Shown piece by piece: positions 1-6,899 of a stretch of 11,145 bases of DNA; the first letter of the stretch is position 1, and each line of letters starts with the position of its first letter. Position numbers and translations under genes: made by a program. The stretch lies in contig JAJYGY010000086.1 in assembly GCA_021790555.1 (NCBI GenBank), positions 1 to 11,145 of the forward strand. The letters run 5' to 3'. Below the pieces are notes generated by a model that saw nothing but the letters and a program-made list of their open reading frames with translations, did no database searches and was not told the DNA's origin. Source of the stretch: a bacterium (lineage in GTDB: Bacteria; Oederibacteriota; JAJYGY01).

Positions 1-1
1 C

Positions 2-484
2 TACGACAAGGCCGGCCAGTTCCCCAAGGCCGAGCGGGAGCTTGAGAAGGTCATCCGCGACAACCCCCGGCAGGCCGAGGCGCTCAACTACCTGGGCTAC
101 AGCTGGGCCGACCGCGGCGTGAAGCTGGGCCGGGCCGAGGGCCTGCTGAAGCGGGCCGTGAAGCTGCAGCCGAACAACCCCTACTTTCTCGACAGCCTGG
201 GCTGGGACTACTTCAAGCAGGGCAAGCTGAGGCAGGCCGCCCGCGAGCTTTCCAAGGCCACCTCGCTGCTGAAGGGCGACAGGGACCCCGAGGACGCCGT
301 CATCTTCAAGCACCTGGGCGAGGTCTATTCCAGGATCGGCCGCGCCGGCGACTCGCGCCGGCAGTTCCTCAGGGCCGTGGAGCTGGACCCTTCGGACAAG
401 GCCCTGCGCGCCCGGCTCGGGCTGCCGCCCCTGGGCGAGGCCGTCTCCACGCCGGGCGGGGTCTCGGGCACCAGCCGGGAATGA
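2..484 (+). CDS. TPR-repeat protein, C-terminal part (5' end outside window)
   Basis: The reading frame is open from the left edge, so only the last 160 residues are visible; the GTG at 119 is internal, because the TPR pattern continues upstream of it. I see one partial and three full tetratricopeptide repeats: visible residues 1-22, 25-58 (ALNYLGYSWADRG, then AVKLQPNN), 59-93 (DSLGWDYFKQGKLRQAA) and 98-131 (HLGEVYSRIGRAGDS, then AVELDPSD). A short Gly/Pro/Ser tail follows. TPR arrays are alpha-helical protein-protein interaction scaffolds. The LNYLGYSWADRG and DSLGW repeat wording is common in long bacterial TPR proteins, often exported or lipid-anchored, but the signal region lies outside the window. 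The stop overlaps the next start by four bases (ATGA at 481-484), which suggests translational coupling to the permease gene. The specific role is unknown. Confidence 0.85.
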   Translation, partial: YDKAGQFPKAERELEKVIRDNPRQAEALNYLGYSWADRGVKLGRAEGLLKRAVKLQPNNPYFLDSLGWDYFKQGKLRQAARELSKATSLLKGDRDPEDAVIFKHLGEVYSRIGRAGDSRRQFLRAVELDPSDKALRARLGLPPLGEAVSTPGGVSGTSRE

Positions 485-1407
485 GCGGCCTCCTCCTCTC
501 CAAGATCTCCTCGCTGGGCCTGCTGCTGGCCCTGGGCTGGCTGCTGGGAAGGCTGGGCCTGCTGAAGGAGGAGACCCGGGGCGGCCTGGCCAAGCTGCTG
601 CTGGACGTCACCATTCCCGCCATGATCGTCTCCGGGCTGCTGGGCATGGGCCCGGCCTTCTTCCGCTCCGACCCCTGGCCCGCCATGCTGGGCGGGGTGG
701 CCGTGGGCCTGGGCGGCCTGGCCCTGGCCTGGCTGCCGGCCCGTGTTTTCGCGCGCGACCCGTCCCGGCGTGGCACCTTCCTGTTCCTAAGCTCCATGGG
801 CAACAGCTCCTTCCTGCCGCTGCCGCTTTCCCAGTCCCTGTGGGGCGGCGCCGGGGTGCTGACCTGCCTGGCCTACGTGGCGGGGAACAACTTCGTGCTG
901 TTCACCCTGGGGATCGGCCTGCTTTCCAGTTCCGGCCGGCAGGGCCCGCCCCTGGCCCGCGACTTCCTCAGGACCCTCTTCCATCCCCAGACGCTTTCCT
1001 TCCTTGCCGCCGGCGCGATGCTGGGCCTGGGCCTCTCCCTGCCGGGCTGGGTGATGGAGCCGCTGGGCATGCTGGGCAACGCCACCTTCCCGCTGGCCAT
1101 GGTGACGGTGGGGGCCGTGCTGTCGGACGTGCGCCTGGACAGGGGCCTGGACTGGCGCTTCCAGTCCGGGGTGGCCGCGCTGAAGCTGCTGCTCCTGCCC
1201 GGCCTGGCGCTGCTGGTCCTGAAGCTGCTGCCCCTGCCGCGCCTGGCCTCCCAGCTGATCCTGCTGGAGGCGGCCATGCCCAGCCTGGCCAGCGCCAGCC
1301 TATACGCCCGCCGCTTCGGCGGGGACGAAAAGCAGGCCGCCGCGGCCTCGCTGATCACCACCCTGCTTTGCCCCCTGCTGCTGGCCTTCTGGATGGGCCT
1401 GCTGTGA
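481..1407 (+). CDS. AEC-family (auxin efflux carrier-type) transporter
   Basis: This is a 308-residue, very hydrophobic protein with about ten predicted membrane segments (roughly residues 6-24, 38-58, 68-88, 98-118, 122-148, 171-190, 197-216, 230-252, 256-276 and 286-307). Length and layout fit the Mem_trans/AEC family of secondary carriers. Family-type signatures are the N-terminal LGRLGLL, LLLDVTIPAMIVSGLL (39-54), MGNSSFLPLPL (106-116), LGNATFPLAMVTVGAVLS (198-215) and the C-terminal EAAMPSLASASLYARRFGGD (263-282). Bacterial AEC members export or exchange small organic acids such as malate, or auxin-like compounds; the substrate cannot be read from the sequence. It acts in the inner membrane. 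The ATG overlaps the TPR stop, and ispE starts 16 bases downstream, so the three genes probably share a transcript. No functional link to isoprenoid synthesis is evident. Confidence 0.87.
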   Translation: MSGLLLSKISSLGLLLALGWLLGRLGLLKEETRGGLAKLLLDVTIPAMIVSGLLGMGPAFFRSDPWPAMLGGVAVGLGGLALAWLPARVFARDPSRRGTFLFLSSMGNSSFLPLPLSQSLWGGAGVLTCLAYVAGNNFVLFTLGIGLLSSSGRQGPPLARDFLRTLFHPQTLSFLAAGAMLGLGLSLPGWVMEPLGMLGNATFPLAMVTVGAVLSDVRLDRGLDWRFQSGVAALKLLLLPGLALLVLKLLPLPRLASQLILLEAAMPSLASASLYARRFGGDEKQAAAASLITTLLCPLLLAFWMGLL

Positions 1408-1413
1408 ACCCTG

Positions 1414-1418
1414 GGAGG
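1414..1418 (+). promoter_or_regulatory. Shine-Dalgarno site fixing the TTG start of ispE
   Basis: GGAGG lies five bases before the TTG at 1424. This supports TTG as the real start, because the conserved PAKINL motif begins only eight codons later and no in-frame ATG or GTG lies between the upstream gene and that motif. Confidence 0.75.
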
Positions 1419-1423
1419 ACGGA

Positions 1424-2293
1424 TTGAAACCCTTCGCGCTGTCCGCGCCCGCCAAGATCAACCTCACCCTGGAGATCCTGGGCAAGCGCCCGGACGGCTA
1501 CCACGAGCTGAGGATGCTGATGGCCGGCCTGGGCCTGGCCGACCGGCTGGCTTTCCGCGCCGCCCCGGACTGGCGCCTGGCCTGTTCGCGCCCTGACCTG
1601 GGCGCGGGCGAGGACAACCTGGTCACCCGCGCGGCCCGGCTGCTGCAGGCCACGCCCGCGGGCCGGCGCCGGGGCCCCCTGGGCGCGGCCGTGCGGGTCA
1701 CCAAGAACATCCCCCTGGGCGCCGGCCTGGCGGGCGGCAGCAGCGACGCGGCCCAGGCCCTGCGGGGCCTGAACCGGCTGTGGAACCTCAAGCTCGGGCC
1801 CCGGGCCCTGCATGCCCTGGCTCGGCGCCTGGGGTCGGACGTGCCCTACTGCCTGCAAGGCGGCTGGGCCCTGGCCCGGGGACGCGGGGAAAAGCTGAAG
1901 GGCCTTTCCGGCATGCCGGATTTCTGGGTGGCGCTTCTCAACCCCGGGTTCCAGGTGTCCACGGCCTGGGCCTTCAGCCGGGCCCGGCCGGCCGCCAGCC
2001 GCGCCAACCGCACCCTGGAGGCCATCCGCATCCTTCAGCGCAAAGACCTGGCGAAACTTCAGGACGCCTGCGTCAACGACCTGGAACCCGTGACCGCGGG
2101 AAGGCATCCTGAAATCAGAAAAATGAAGAGGCTCCTTTTGGAACAGGGCGCCATCGCCAGCCAGATGTCCGGCAGCGGACCCAGCGTGTGGGGGCTTTTT
2201 TCCACGAAGCAAAACGCCCTAAAAGCAGTCAAGGAATTGAAGAAAAAGGTAAATTTTTGTATCGTGGCACAAACAATTTCAAAATTAGCGTGA
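1424..2293 (+). CDS. ispE: 4-diphosphocytidyl-2-C-methyl-D-erythritol kinase (IspE)
   Basis: IspE is the cytoplasmic GHMP-family kinase that phosphorylates the 2-hydroxyl of CDP-methylerythritol with ATP, the fourth step of the MEP isoprenoid pathway. At 289 residues the protein has normal length. Motifs in order are PAKINLTLEILGKRPDGYHE (9-28), the glycine-rich ATP loop IPLGAGLAGGSSDAA (96-110), GSDVPYCLQGG (137-147) and the C-terminal GHMP motif SQMSGSGPSVWGLF (246-259). By alignment to E. coli IspE (Lys10, Asp141), the catalytic pair should be Lys11 and Asp139. The start is TTG with a good ribosome site. The last ~35 codons use AAA, TTT, ATT and TTA freely, unlike the G/C-ending codons of the rest of the gene, and the DNA stays AT-rich downstream. 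A tRNA-Gln follows at 2547. I recall an ispE, tRNA-Gln, prs order in Geobacter-type genomes; here prs is not next. Confidence 0.96.
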   Translation: MKPFALSAPAKINLTLEILGKRPDGYHELRMLMAGLGLADRLAFRAAPDWRLACSRPDLGAGEDNLVTRAARLLQATPAGRRRGPLGAAVRVTKNIPLGAGLAGGSSDAAQALRGLNRLWNLKLGPRALHALARRLGSDVPYCLQGGWALARGRGEKLKGLSGMPDFWVALLNPGFQVSTAWAFSRARPAASRANRTLEAIRILQRKDLAKLQDACVNDLEPVTAGRHPEIRKMKRLLLEQGAIASQMSGSGPSVWGLFSTKQNALKAVKELKKKVNFCIVAQTISKLA

Positions 2294-2372
2294 ATCCGGA
2301 ACTTCATATTTTCAAAAAACAGAATAAAGCCATGATTATTTATTGAGAATGGACTATTTTTTCTAATATTTC

Positions 2373-2401
2373 TTGAATTTTTCAACAGCTTAGTGTATTC
2401 T
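2373..2401 (+). promoter_or_regulatory. Candidate sigma70-type promoter for tRNA-Gln
   Basis: TTGAAT at 2373-2378 (4 of 6 match to TTGACA) and TATTCT at 2396-2401 (4 of 6 match to TATAAT) are separated by exactly 17 bases in AT-rich DNA. Transcription would begin near 2408, about 140 bases before the mature tRNA, giving a long leader for processing. A second, poorer option is TTGTCC at 2410-2415 with TAAAAT at 2431-2436 (15-base spacing). Chance matches are easy in AT-rich sequence, so this is tentative. Confidence 0.35.
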
Positions 2402-2501
2402 ATTTCGCGTTGTCCCTACATTTCGCCTTTTAAAATTATCGCTTTTTCGAGTTTTTTTTCTTAAAACCTGTCCAATTTAAAGCTTCTGGAATGAGGCTGG
2501 C

Positions 2502-2525
2502 CTGGAATCAAGCCTTCCAGTTTTT
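2502..2525 (+). terminator. Terminator-like hairpin in the tRNA leader
   Basis: CTGGAA at 2502-2507 and TTCCAG at 2515-2520 form a perfect 6-bp stem with a 7-base loop, followed immediately by five T (2521-2525). It has the shape of a weak intrinsic terminator and could end ispE transcripts. The stem is short with only moderate GC, so it may be leaky or simply a processing hairpin ahead of the tRNA. Confidence 0.35.
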
Positions 2526-2546
2526 CACTGGCCTTCGCCAGCTTGC

Positions 2547-2620
2547 TGGCGGGTCGTCCAACGGTAGGACGCCAGACTTTGAATCTGGTTATGTAGGTTC
2601 GATTCCTGCCCCGCCAGCCA
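2547..2620 (+). tRNA. tRNA-Gln (anticodon UUG)
   Basis: A complete cloverleaf can be folded by hand. The acceptor stem is TGGCGGG (2547-2553) with CCCGCCA (2610-2616). The D stem is GTCC (2556-2559) with GGAC (2567-2570), enclosing a loop with GG. The anticodon stem is CCAGA (2572-2576) with TCTGG (2584-2588), and the loop CTTTGAA carries TTG at 2579-2581. The T stem is 2593-2597 with 2605-2609 around the loop TTCGATT (one G-U pair). Discriminator G2617 and an encoded CCA (2618-2620) complete it. UUG reads CAA and, by wobble, CAG. There is no terminator between this tRNA and the beta-galactosidase start 71 bases later, so the two may share a primary transcript. Confidence 0.97.
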
Positions 2621-2671
2621 AATCTGAGGGGCTGCCGGCCAAAGGGCGGGCGGTCCTTGAAACCTCCATGA

Positions 2672-2677
2672 AAGGAG
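2672..2677 (+). promoter_or_regulatory. Probable Shine-Dalgarno site of the beta-galactosidase gene
   Basis: AAGGAG lies 14 bases before the ATG at 2692, longer than the usual 5-9. It sits just inside an alternative in-frame ATG at 2668, which has no ribosome site of its own. The site therefore favours 2692, but the wide spacing leaves some doubt. Confidence 0.5.
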
Positions 2678-2691
2678 CCTTTTCTTCCCGG

Positions 2692-5505
2692 ATGAAAATC
2701 ACCTACGATTCCAAGAGCTTCCTGATCGACGGCGAAAGAAAACTGATCCTTTCCGGCGAGGTCCACTACTTCCGCATGCCCAGGGCGGAATGGAAGCCGG
2801 TCCTGGAGGCTGCCAAGGCGTCGGGCCTGAACGCCATTTCCACCTACATTCCATGGAATTTCCACGAGCCGAGGGAAGGCAAATGGGACTTCGCCGGCGA
2901 CCACGACCTGGAGGCCTTCCTGAAGCTGTGCCGGCAGCAGGGGATGCTGGTGGTGGCCCGGCCGGGCCCCTACATCTGCGCGGAATGGGATTTCGGCGGG
3001 TTCCCGGCCTGGCTGCACGCCAAGGGCGTGAAGCACCTGCGCACCTCGGACGTCACCTACATGGGCGTGGTGGACCGCTACCTTGACAAGGTGCTTTCCA
3101 TCCTGGCCCGGCACCAGGTCAGCAAGGGCGGGCCGGTGTTCCTGGTGCAGATCGAAAACGAGTTCGACCACGCCCCCCAGGACCCGGCCTACCTGCGCCA
3201 CCTGGAACACAAGTTCAAAAAGAAGCTTTCGGTGCCGCTCTTTTTCTGCCTGGGCGACACCCGCAAGGGCGCCGGCGCCGTTCCCGGCGCCATGCTGGCC
3301 GCCAATTTCTTCGGCCAGGGCCGCGAGCACCTGGAGAACCTGCGCCGCCTGGCCGGCGAGCGCCGCCAGCCCCTGCTGGTGGGCGAATTTTGGACGGGCT
3401 GGTTCGACGCCTGGGGCCTGCCCGCGGAAAAGAAATCCCCGGAGGACGTGGAAAACCGCCTGACCGAGGCCCTGAGCGGCGGGGCCGGGCTGCTGAACCA
3501 GTACATGTTCTTCGGCGGCACCAACTTCGGCGACTGGGCGGGGCGCTCCAGCGCCGGCGACAAGTGTTTCTGCACCACCTCCTACGACTACGACGCCGCG
3601 CTTTCCGAGGGCCTGGAGGCCACCGACAAGGGGCGCCGGCTGGGCCTGTGGTGCGCCCGGGCCGCCTGCCTGCAGGAATGGCTGCTTTCCACCGAGCTGG
3701 ACCCCTCGGAACAGCCGGTGGTGCCGGCCGAGGTGGGCGTGACGGCCCGCTCCAAGGGCGACCTGCGCTTCCTCTACCTGAACAACCCCACCGACCAGGA
3801 GATCAAGGGCAAGATCCAGTACGAGGACACCCTGTACTATTCGCTGAAGCCGGGCGAATGGAAGCTGTTCCCCTTCCACATCCCGGTCAGCCCCAACCTG
3901 AGCCTGCGCGCCAGCAGCCACCCCTACCTGTTCAAGCACCTGGGCAACCGGACGGTGGTGCTGGTGTGGGGCGAGAACGGCGAGAAGGTCAACCTTTTCG
4001 GCACCGGCACCCTGGACGTCACCGAGCGCACCAACGAGAGCGTGCACCTGGAGCACGAGCGCAAGGGCTTCACCCTTTCGGCCCAGGTTCAGGAGCGCCC
4101 CCAGAAGCTGCTGGCCAAGGTGCTGTTCGAAAGCGGCAAGCGCGAGGTGCTTTTCCTGGTGCTCAACCGCCGCCTGGCCGAGCGCATGCACCTGCACCCC
4201 GAAAAGCCCGAGCTGGTGGTGGGCGCCGCCGAGGTGGACTTCGACGCCAAGCGCGTGCGCCTGGAGAGCGGCTCGCAGACCCTGCTGCTGGCCAGCCCCG
4301 CCCGGGTGGAGGAGGTCTTCCTCAACGCCTCCGAGGTGGCGCCCAAGAAGGCCTCGCTTGCCTCGGGCGGCTTTTTCGGCGAGCAGGCCCTGTTGAAGCA
4401 CCTGGAGGGCCGCAAGGACTGGAAGGAGGGCCGCATCGGCGCCGACCTGGCCGAATACGGCTTCCAGTCCAGCCGGGCCTGGTACAAGGTGAAGTTCCGC
4501 TCCTCCAGCAAGGGCAGGAAGGCCCTGGTCTTCCCCGGGGTGGAGGACCAGTTCGCCCTGTTCCACAAGGGGGCCTGCCTGGGCCTTTACGGGCGCCTGG
4601 CCAGGCGCCCCAAGGTGGAGCTGACCGTCTCCGAAGGCGAGAACGAGCTGCTGATCCTGGCCGCGAGCTGGGGGCGCTACAACTTCGGCACCAAGCTGGG
4701 CGAAAAGAAGGGCTTCCTGCTGCCGATCTACGACGGCGGCGAGCTGGTCTCCTTCGCCGAAGGCTGGCACTTCCTGGAGGCGGCCGGCCCGCTGGACCTG
4801 AAGATCTTCTCCTCGCCCAGCTTTTCCGGACGGGGCTGGGAGGTGGACAGCCTGCCCCAGGCCCTGGCGCGCAAAGGCTACGTCTGCGCCCGCAAGAAGT
4901 TCAGCGTGCCCTCCTGGGCCAGGCGCGTCCGCCTGGGACTGCACGCCGGAAACGTCAACATCCAGGTGGCCCTCAACGGCCAGCTCATCGACCAGCATCC
5001 GGATTCGTCGGGGTCCTCGTACAAGGACATCGAACTGACCCCCAACCTCATCCCGGGCGAGAACACGGTGGCCCTGTTCTTCAAGGGCCCCACCCAGGGC
5101 TTCGAGAGATGCGAGATGCAGGTGCTGGGTCCGGAACTGCCGGTCACCCTGCAGGTGTGCGAGGGGGTCTTCGAACCCGGCGAGGTGGCCGTGTTGAAGG
5201 ACAAGGGATGGTCGAAGTCCAAAAAGGCCGCCTTCGGGTTCTGGAGGGCCACCTTCAAGGCCCCCCTGGGCAAGGGCCTGTCCTCGGCCTGGCTGAAGCT
5301 GGGCCGGCATGGGCGCGGCAGCCTGTGGCTCAACGGCCAGGCCCTGGGGCGCCATTGGTCCATCGGCCCCCAGAAGGAGTTCAAGCTGCCGCTGTCCTGG
5401 CTGAAGCCCAGCAACGAGATTTTGGTCTTCGAGGAGGAGGAGCCCCTGTCCCCGGGCGGGGAGGTCTCCTTCCGGTTCAAGCCGGAGGAATCCAAGCTTC
5501 CCTGA
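2692..5505 (+). CDS. Glycoside hydrolase family 35 beta-galactosidase, cytoplasmic
   Basis: This is a retaining glycosidase that removes terminal non-reducing beta-galactosyl residues. At 937 residues it is at the long end for GH35. The N-terminal TIM barrel (about 1-330) carries SGEVHYFRMPRAEW (21-34), STYIPWNFHEPREG (50-63), ARPGPYICAEWDFGGFPAWL (89-108), QIENEFDH with the likely acid/base Glu157, GEFWTGWFDAWG with the likely nucleophile Glu232, FFGGTNFGDWAGR (273-285) and SYDYDAALSE (297-306). Three beta-sandwich-like regions follow, at about 597-690, 735-830 and 844-933; the last contains GRGSLWLNGQALGRHW, typical of the GH35 C-terminal jelly roll. There is no signal peptide or membrane segment, so the enzyme should work in the cytoplasm on imported sugars. 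No sugar transporter or regulator is adjacent. The reading frame continues upstream through the tRNA; I chose 2692 because family homology begins there and AAGGAG precedes it. ATG 2668 is the alternative. The exact substrate (lactose, beta-1,3-galactosides, plant oligosaccharides) is not determined. Confidence 0.93.
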   Translation: MKITYDSKSFLIDGERKLILSGEVHYFRMPRAEWKPVLEAAKASGLNAISTYIPWNFHEPREGKWDFAGDHDLEAFLKLCRQQGMLVVARPGPYICAEWDFGGFPAWLHAKGVKHLRTSDVTYMGVVDRYLDKVLSILARHQVSKGGPVFLVQIENEFDHAPQDPAYLRHLEHKFKKKLSVPLFFCLGDTRKGAGAVPGAMLAANFFGQGREHLENLRRLAGERRQPLLVGEFWTGWFDAWGLPAEKKSPEDVENRLTEALSGGAGLLNQYMFFGGTNFGDWAGRSSAGDKCFCTTSYDYDAALSEGLEATDKGRRLGLWCARAACLQEWLLSTELDPSEQPVVPAEVGVTARSKGDLRFLYLNNPTDQEIKGKIQYEDTLYYSLKPGEWKLFPFHIPVSPNLSLRASSHPYLFKHLGNRTVVLVWGENGEKVNLFGTGTLDVTERTNESVHLEHERKGFTLSAQVQERPQKLLAKVLFESGKREVLFLVLNRRLAERMHLHPEKPELVVGAAEVDFDAKRVRLESGSQTLLLASPARVEEVFLNASEVAPKKASLASGGFFGEQALLKHLEGRKDWKEGRIGADLAEYGFQSSRAWYKVKFRSSSKGRKALVFPGVEDQFALFHKGACLGLYGRLARRPKVELTVSEGENELLILAASWGRYNFGTKLGEKKGFLLPIYDGGELVSFAEGWHFLEAAGPLDLKIFSSPSFSGRGWEVDSLPQALARKGYVCARKKFSVPSWARRVRLGLHAGNVNIQVALNGQLIDQHPDSSGSSYKDIELTPNLIPGENTVALFFKGPTQGFERCEMQVLGPELPVTLQVCEGVFEPGEVAVLKDKGWSKSKKAAFGFWRATFKAPLGKGLSSAWLKLGRHGRGSLWLNGQALGRHWSIGPQKEFKLPLSWLKPSNEILVFEEEEPLSPGGEVSFRFKPEESKLP

Positions 5506-5550
5506 ACCGGTCCGGTCCGGCCAGCGCCGGCGTCTTCCCGGATCTTACCG

Positions 5551-5590
5551 TCCCCGCCGAACCCAAAGGGAAGCGGGGATTTTGTTTTTT
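5551..5590 (+). terminator. Intrinsic terminator after the beta-galactosidase gene
   Basis: TCCCCGC (5551-5557) pairs with GCGGGGA (5573-5579), with a further CCC/GGG pairing inside the loop (5562-5564 with 5568-5570). The T-rich tract TTTTGTTTTTT follows at 5580-5590. It separates the beta-galactosidase unit from the binding-protein unit. Confidence 0.85.
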
Positions 5591-5660
5591 GGCCCCGCCG
5601 GAACTTCGCGTGGCCGGGCCCGTCCTGCCGGAAAGTCCGAGAACCTTTCTTGGGGGCGAA

Positions 5661-6884
5661 ATGGCGACAAATTCAAAAAGGGGTGTTTTCCTGCGTGGCG
5701 CGCTCGGGCTGGCCCTGGCCCTGGGGGCCTGCCGGGCCCGGGCCGCCGCGCCCAAGGCGTCTTTGGCCCCGGCAAGCGGCACGGCCGAGGCGCCCTCGGT
5801 GGCCGCGCCCCGCTCCGCCGCGCGCGCCGTCAAGATCGGCCTGGTGGCTCCGCTCTCGCGGGGCGGCGTCGAGGCCACCCGGACGGCGCGCCTCGCCCTG
5901 ACCGAATTCAACCAGGGCCGCAAGGGGGCGGACAAGGCCGAGCTGGTGGTCCAGGACGACAAGGCCGGCGCCGCCGGCGCCCTGGAGGCGGCCGAGTCGC
6001 TCTGCGGGGATCCCGGCGTGCTGGCCGTGGTTCTGGAGGGAGAGGAGGCCGCCTGCCCCCAGGCCCTGCGGGCCTACCGCCGGGCCGGGCTGGCCGTGGT
6101 GTGCGCCTCCTCCTTCGCCTCCCCCCGGCCGGACAGCTCCACGGCCACCTGGCTGTGCCCCACCCAGGAGCAGATGGCCGCCGCCGCCGCCCAGTACTGC
6201 CGCCACATCCGCTACAAGCAGGTGGCCACCGTGGAGGACGGCTGCGACACCGCCATGGCCGCGGCCAAGGCCTTCGTCGATTCCTTCCGCAGGTCGGGAG
6301 GCAAGGTTGTCTTCGAGGGCAAGTGGGCCGGCAGCGAGGACGGGCTGCAGCGCACCGTGCAGACCCTGAAGCTGGACTGGCCCCAGGCCGTGTTCTACGC
6401 CGGGCCGGCCCGCGACGCCGCCCGCCTGATGCTGGCCATGGACAAGCTGAAGGTGCCGGCCCTGCTCTTCGGGGGCCCGGCCATCTTCGGGCCGGACTTC
6501 CTGGAGACCGCCAAGCTGGCCGCCAAGCATTCCATGGGGTATTTTCCCACCCCGCCCTTTTCGCGCCGGCGCAAGGCCAGCCTGGAAGCCTACCGCGCCT
6601 ATTTCGGCTACGGCGGACCCGGCCATTGGGGGCCGCTGATCTTCGAAGCCACCCGCCTGGGCCTGCGGGCCGTGGACGCGGCCGCCAAACAGGGGGAGGC
6701 GGGTCGGTCGGGCGTGCTGAAGGCCCTGGATTCCATCCAGGAATACGACGGCATCCGGGGCAGGGTGTCCTTCGGCCCGGACCGGTCCCCCGAGGACCCC
6801 AGGGTGGCGGTGTACCTGGCCTGGAACATGGTCAACAGCAAGCGCATGCGCTACCTCTTCCGCATCTACGGTCCTCCTTTTTAA
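5661..6884 (+). CDS. Type I periplasmic-binding-fold lipoprotein (LivK/Peripla_BP_6-like)
   Basis: This 407-residue exported protein resembles the substrate-binding proteins of branched-chain amino-acid ABC transporters. The signal region has basic residues (KRGVFLR), a hydrophobic core and LGAC with Cys24 as the likely lipidation site; cleavage after ARA nearby is the alternative. An Ala/Pro-rich linker (25-55) leads into the binding fold: VKIGLVAPLSRGGVEATRTA (57-76), ALTEFNQGRKGAD, VVQDDKAG, the second-lobe YKQVATVEDG region, and near the end YDGIRGRVSFGPDRSPEDPR, a usual closing segment of this fold. No LivH, LivM, LivG or LivF genes are near, and the next gene is an FN3/TPR protein 15 bases downstream. 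The protein may thus bind a ligand or partner outside a classical uptake system, as LpoA-type penicillin-binding-protein activators do; that is inference. The start at 5661 is chosen because the signal peptide begins there. Only a weak G-rich site (5652-5656) precedes it. Confidence 0.83.
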   Translation: MATNSKRGVFLRGALGLALALGACRARAAAPKASLAPASGTAEAPSVAAPRSAARAVKIGLVAPLSRGGVEATRTARLALTEFNQGRKGADKAELVVQDDKAGAAGALEAAESLCGDPGVLAVVLEGEEAACPQALRAYRRAGLAVVCASSFASPRPDSSTATWLCPTQEQMAAAAAQYCRHIRYKQVATVEDGCDTAMAAAKAFVDSFRRSGGKVVFEGKWAGSEDGLQRTVQTLKLDWPQAVFYAGPARDAARLMLAMDKLKVPALLFGGPAIFGPDFLETAKLAAKHSMGYFPTPPFSRRRKASLEAYRAYFGYGGPGHWGPLIFEATRLGLRAVDAAAKQGEAGRSGVLKALDSIQEYDGIRGRVSFGPDRSPEDPRVAVYLAWNMVNSKRMRYLFRIYGPPF

Positions 6885-6899
6885 GGGGCAGGCAAGGGC

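Larger units (their letters stand above)
2294..2546. other. AT-rich intergenic region upstream of tRNA-Gln
   Basis: About 250 bases without a gene, strikingly AT-rich against the surrounding GC-rich DNA (15 of 60 bases are G/C at 2341-2400). It has runs of A and T, no credible ORF with a ribosome site, and no strong GC-rich terminator for ispE. A weak AGCCAT/ATGGACT pairing at about 2327-2354 before ATTTTTTCT could serve, but is poor. The region probably holds the promoter for the tRNA and perhaps the downstream gene. Towards the tRNA (2486-2550) it becomes a cluster of short inverted and direct repeats, listed separately. Confidence 0.7.

Noticed and set aside
2491..2691. N-terminal extension of the beta-galactosidase reading through the tRNA
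   Set aside because: The frame is open but runs through a complete tRNA-Gln. GH35 homology begins at about 2692, where an AAGGAG site precedes an ATG.
2294..2691. Integrative element attachment site at tRNA-Gln
   Set aside because: No integrase, no transposase and no second copy of the tRNA 3' end could be seen in the window. Kept only as a hypothesis under the beta-galactosidase location finding.
2461..5355. A 964-codon open frame on the - strand opposite the beta-galactosidase
   Set aside because: It mirrors a well-supported GH35 gene with all motifs. Its translation is Gly/Ala/Leu/Gln/His-rich without any recognisable domain, as expected when a G/C-ending codon pattern keeps the antisense frame open.
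5506..5550. Short tandem CCGGT-type repeat after the beta-galactosidase stop
   Set aside because: Only about two and a half copies of a 5-base unit in GC-rich DNA; easily chance, with no array.
3390..6884. A 1164-codon + strand frame that would fuse sequence under the beta-galactosidase to the binding protein
   Set aside because: The part before 5661 is an out-of-frame reading of the GH35 gene and passes through a strong terminator at 5551-5590. Only the last 407 codons, starting with a signal peptide, look like protein.
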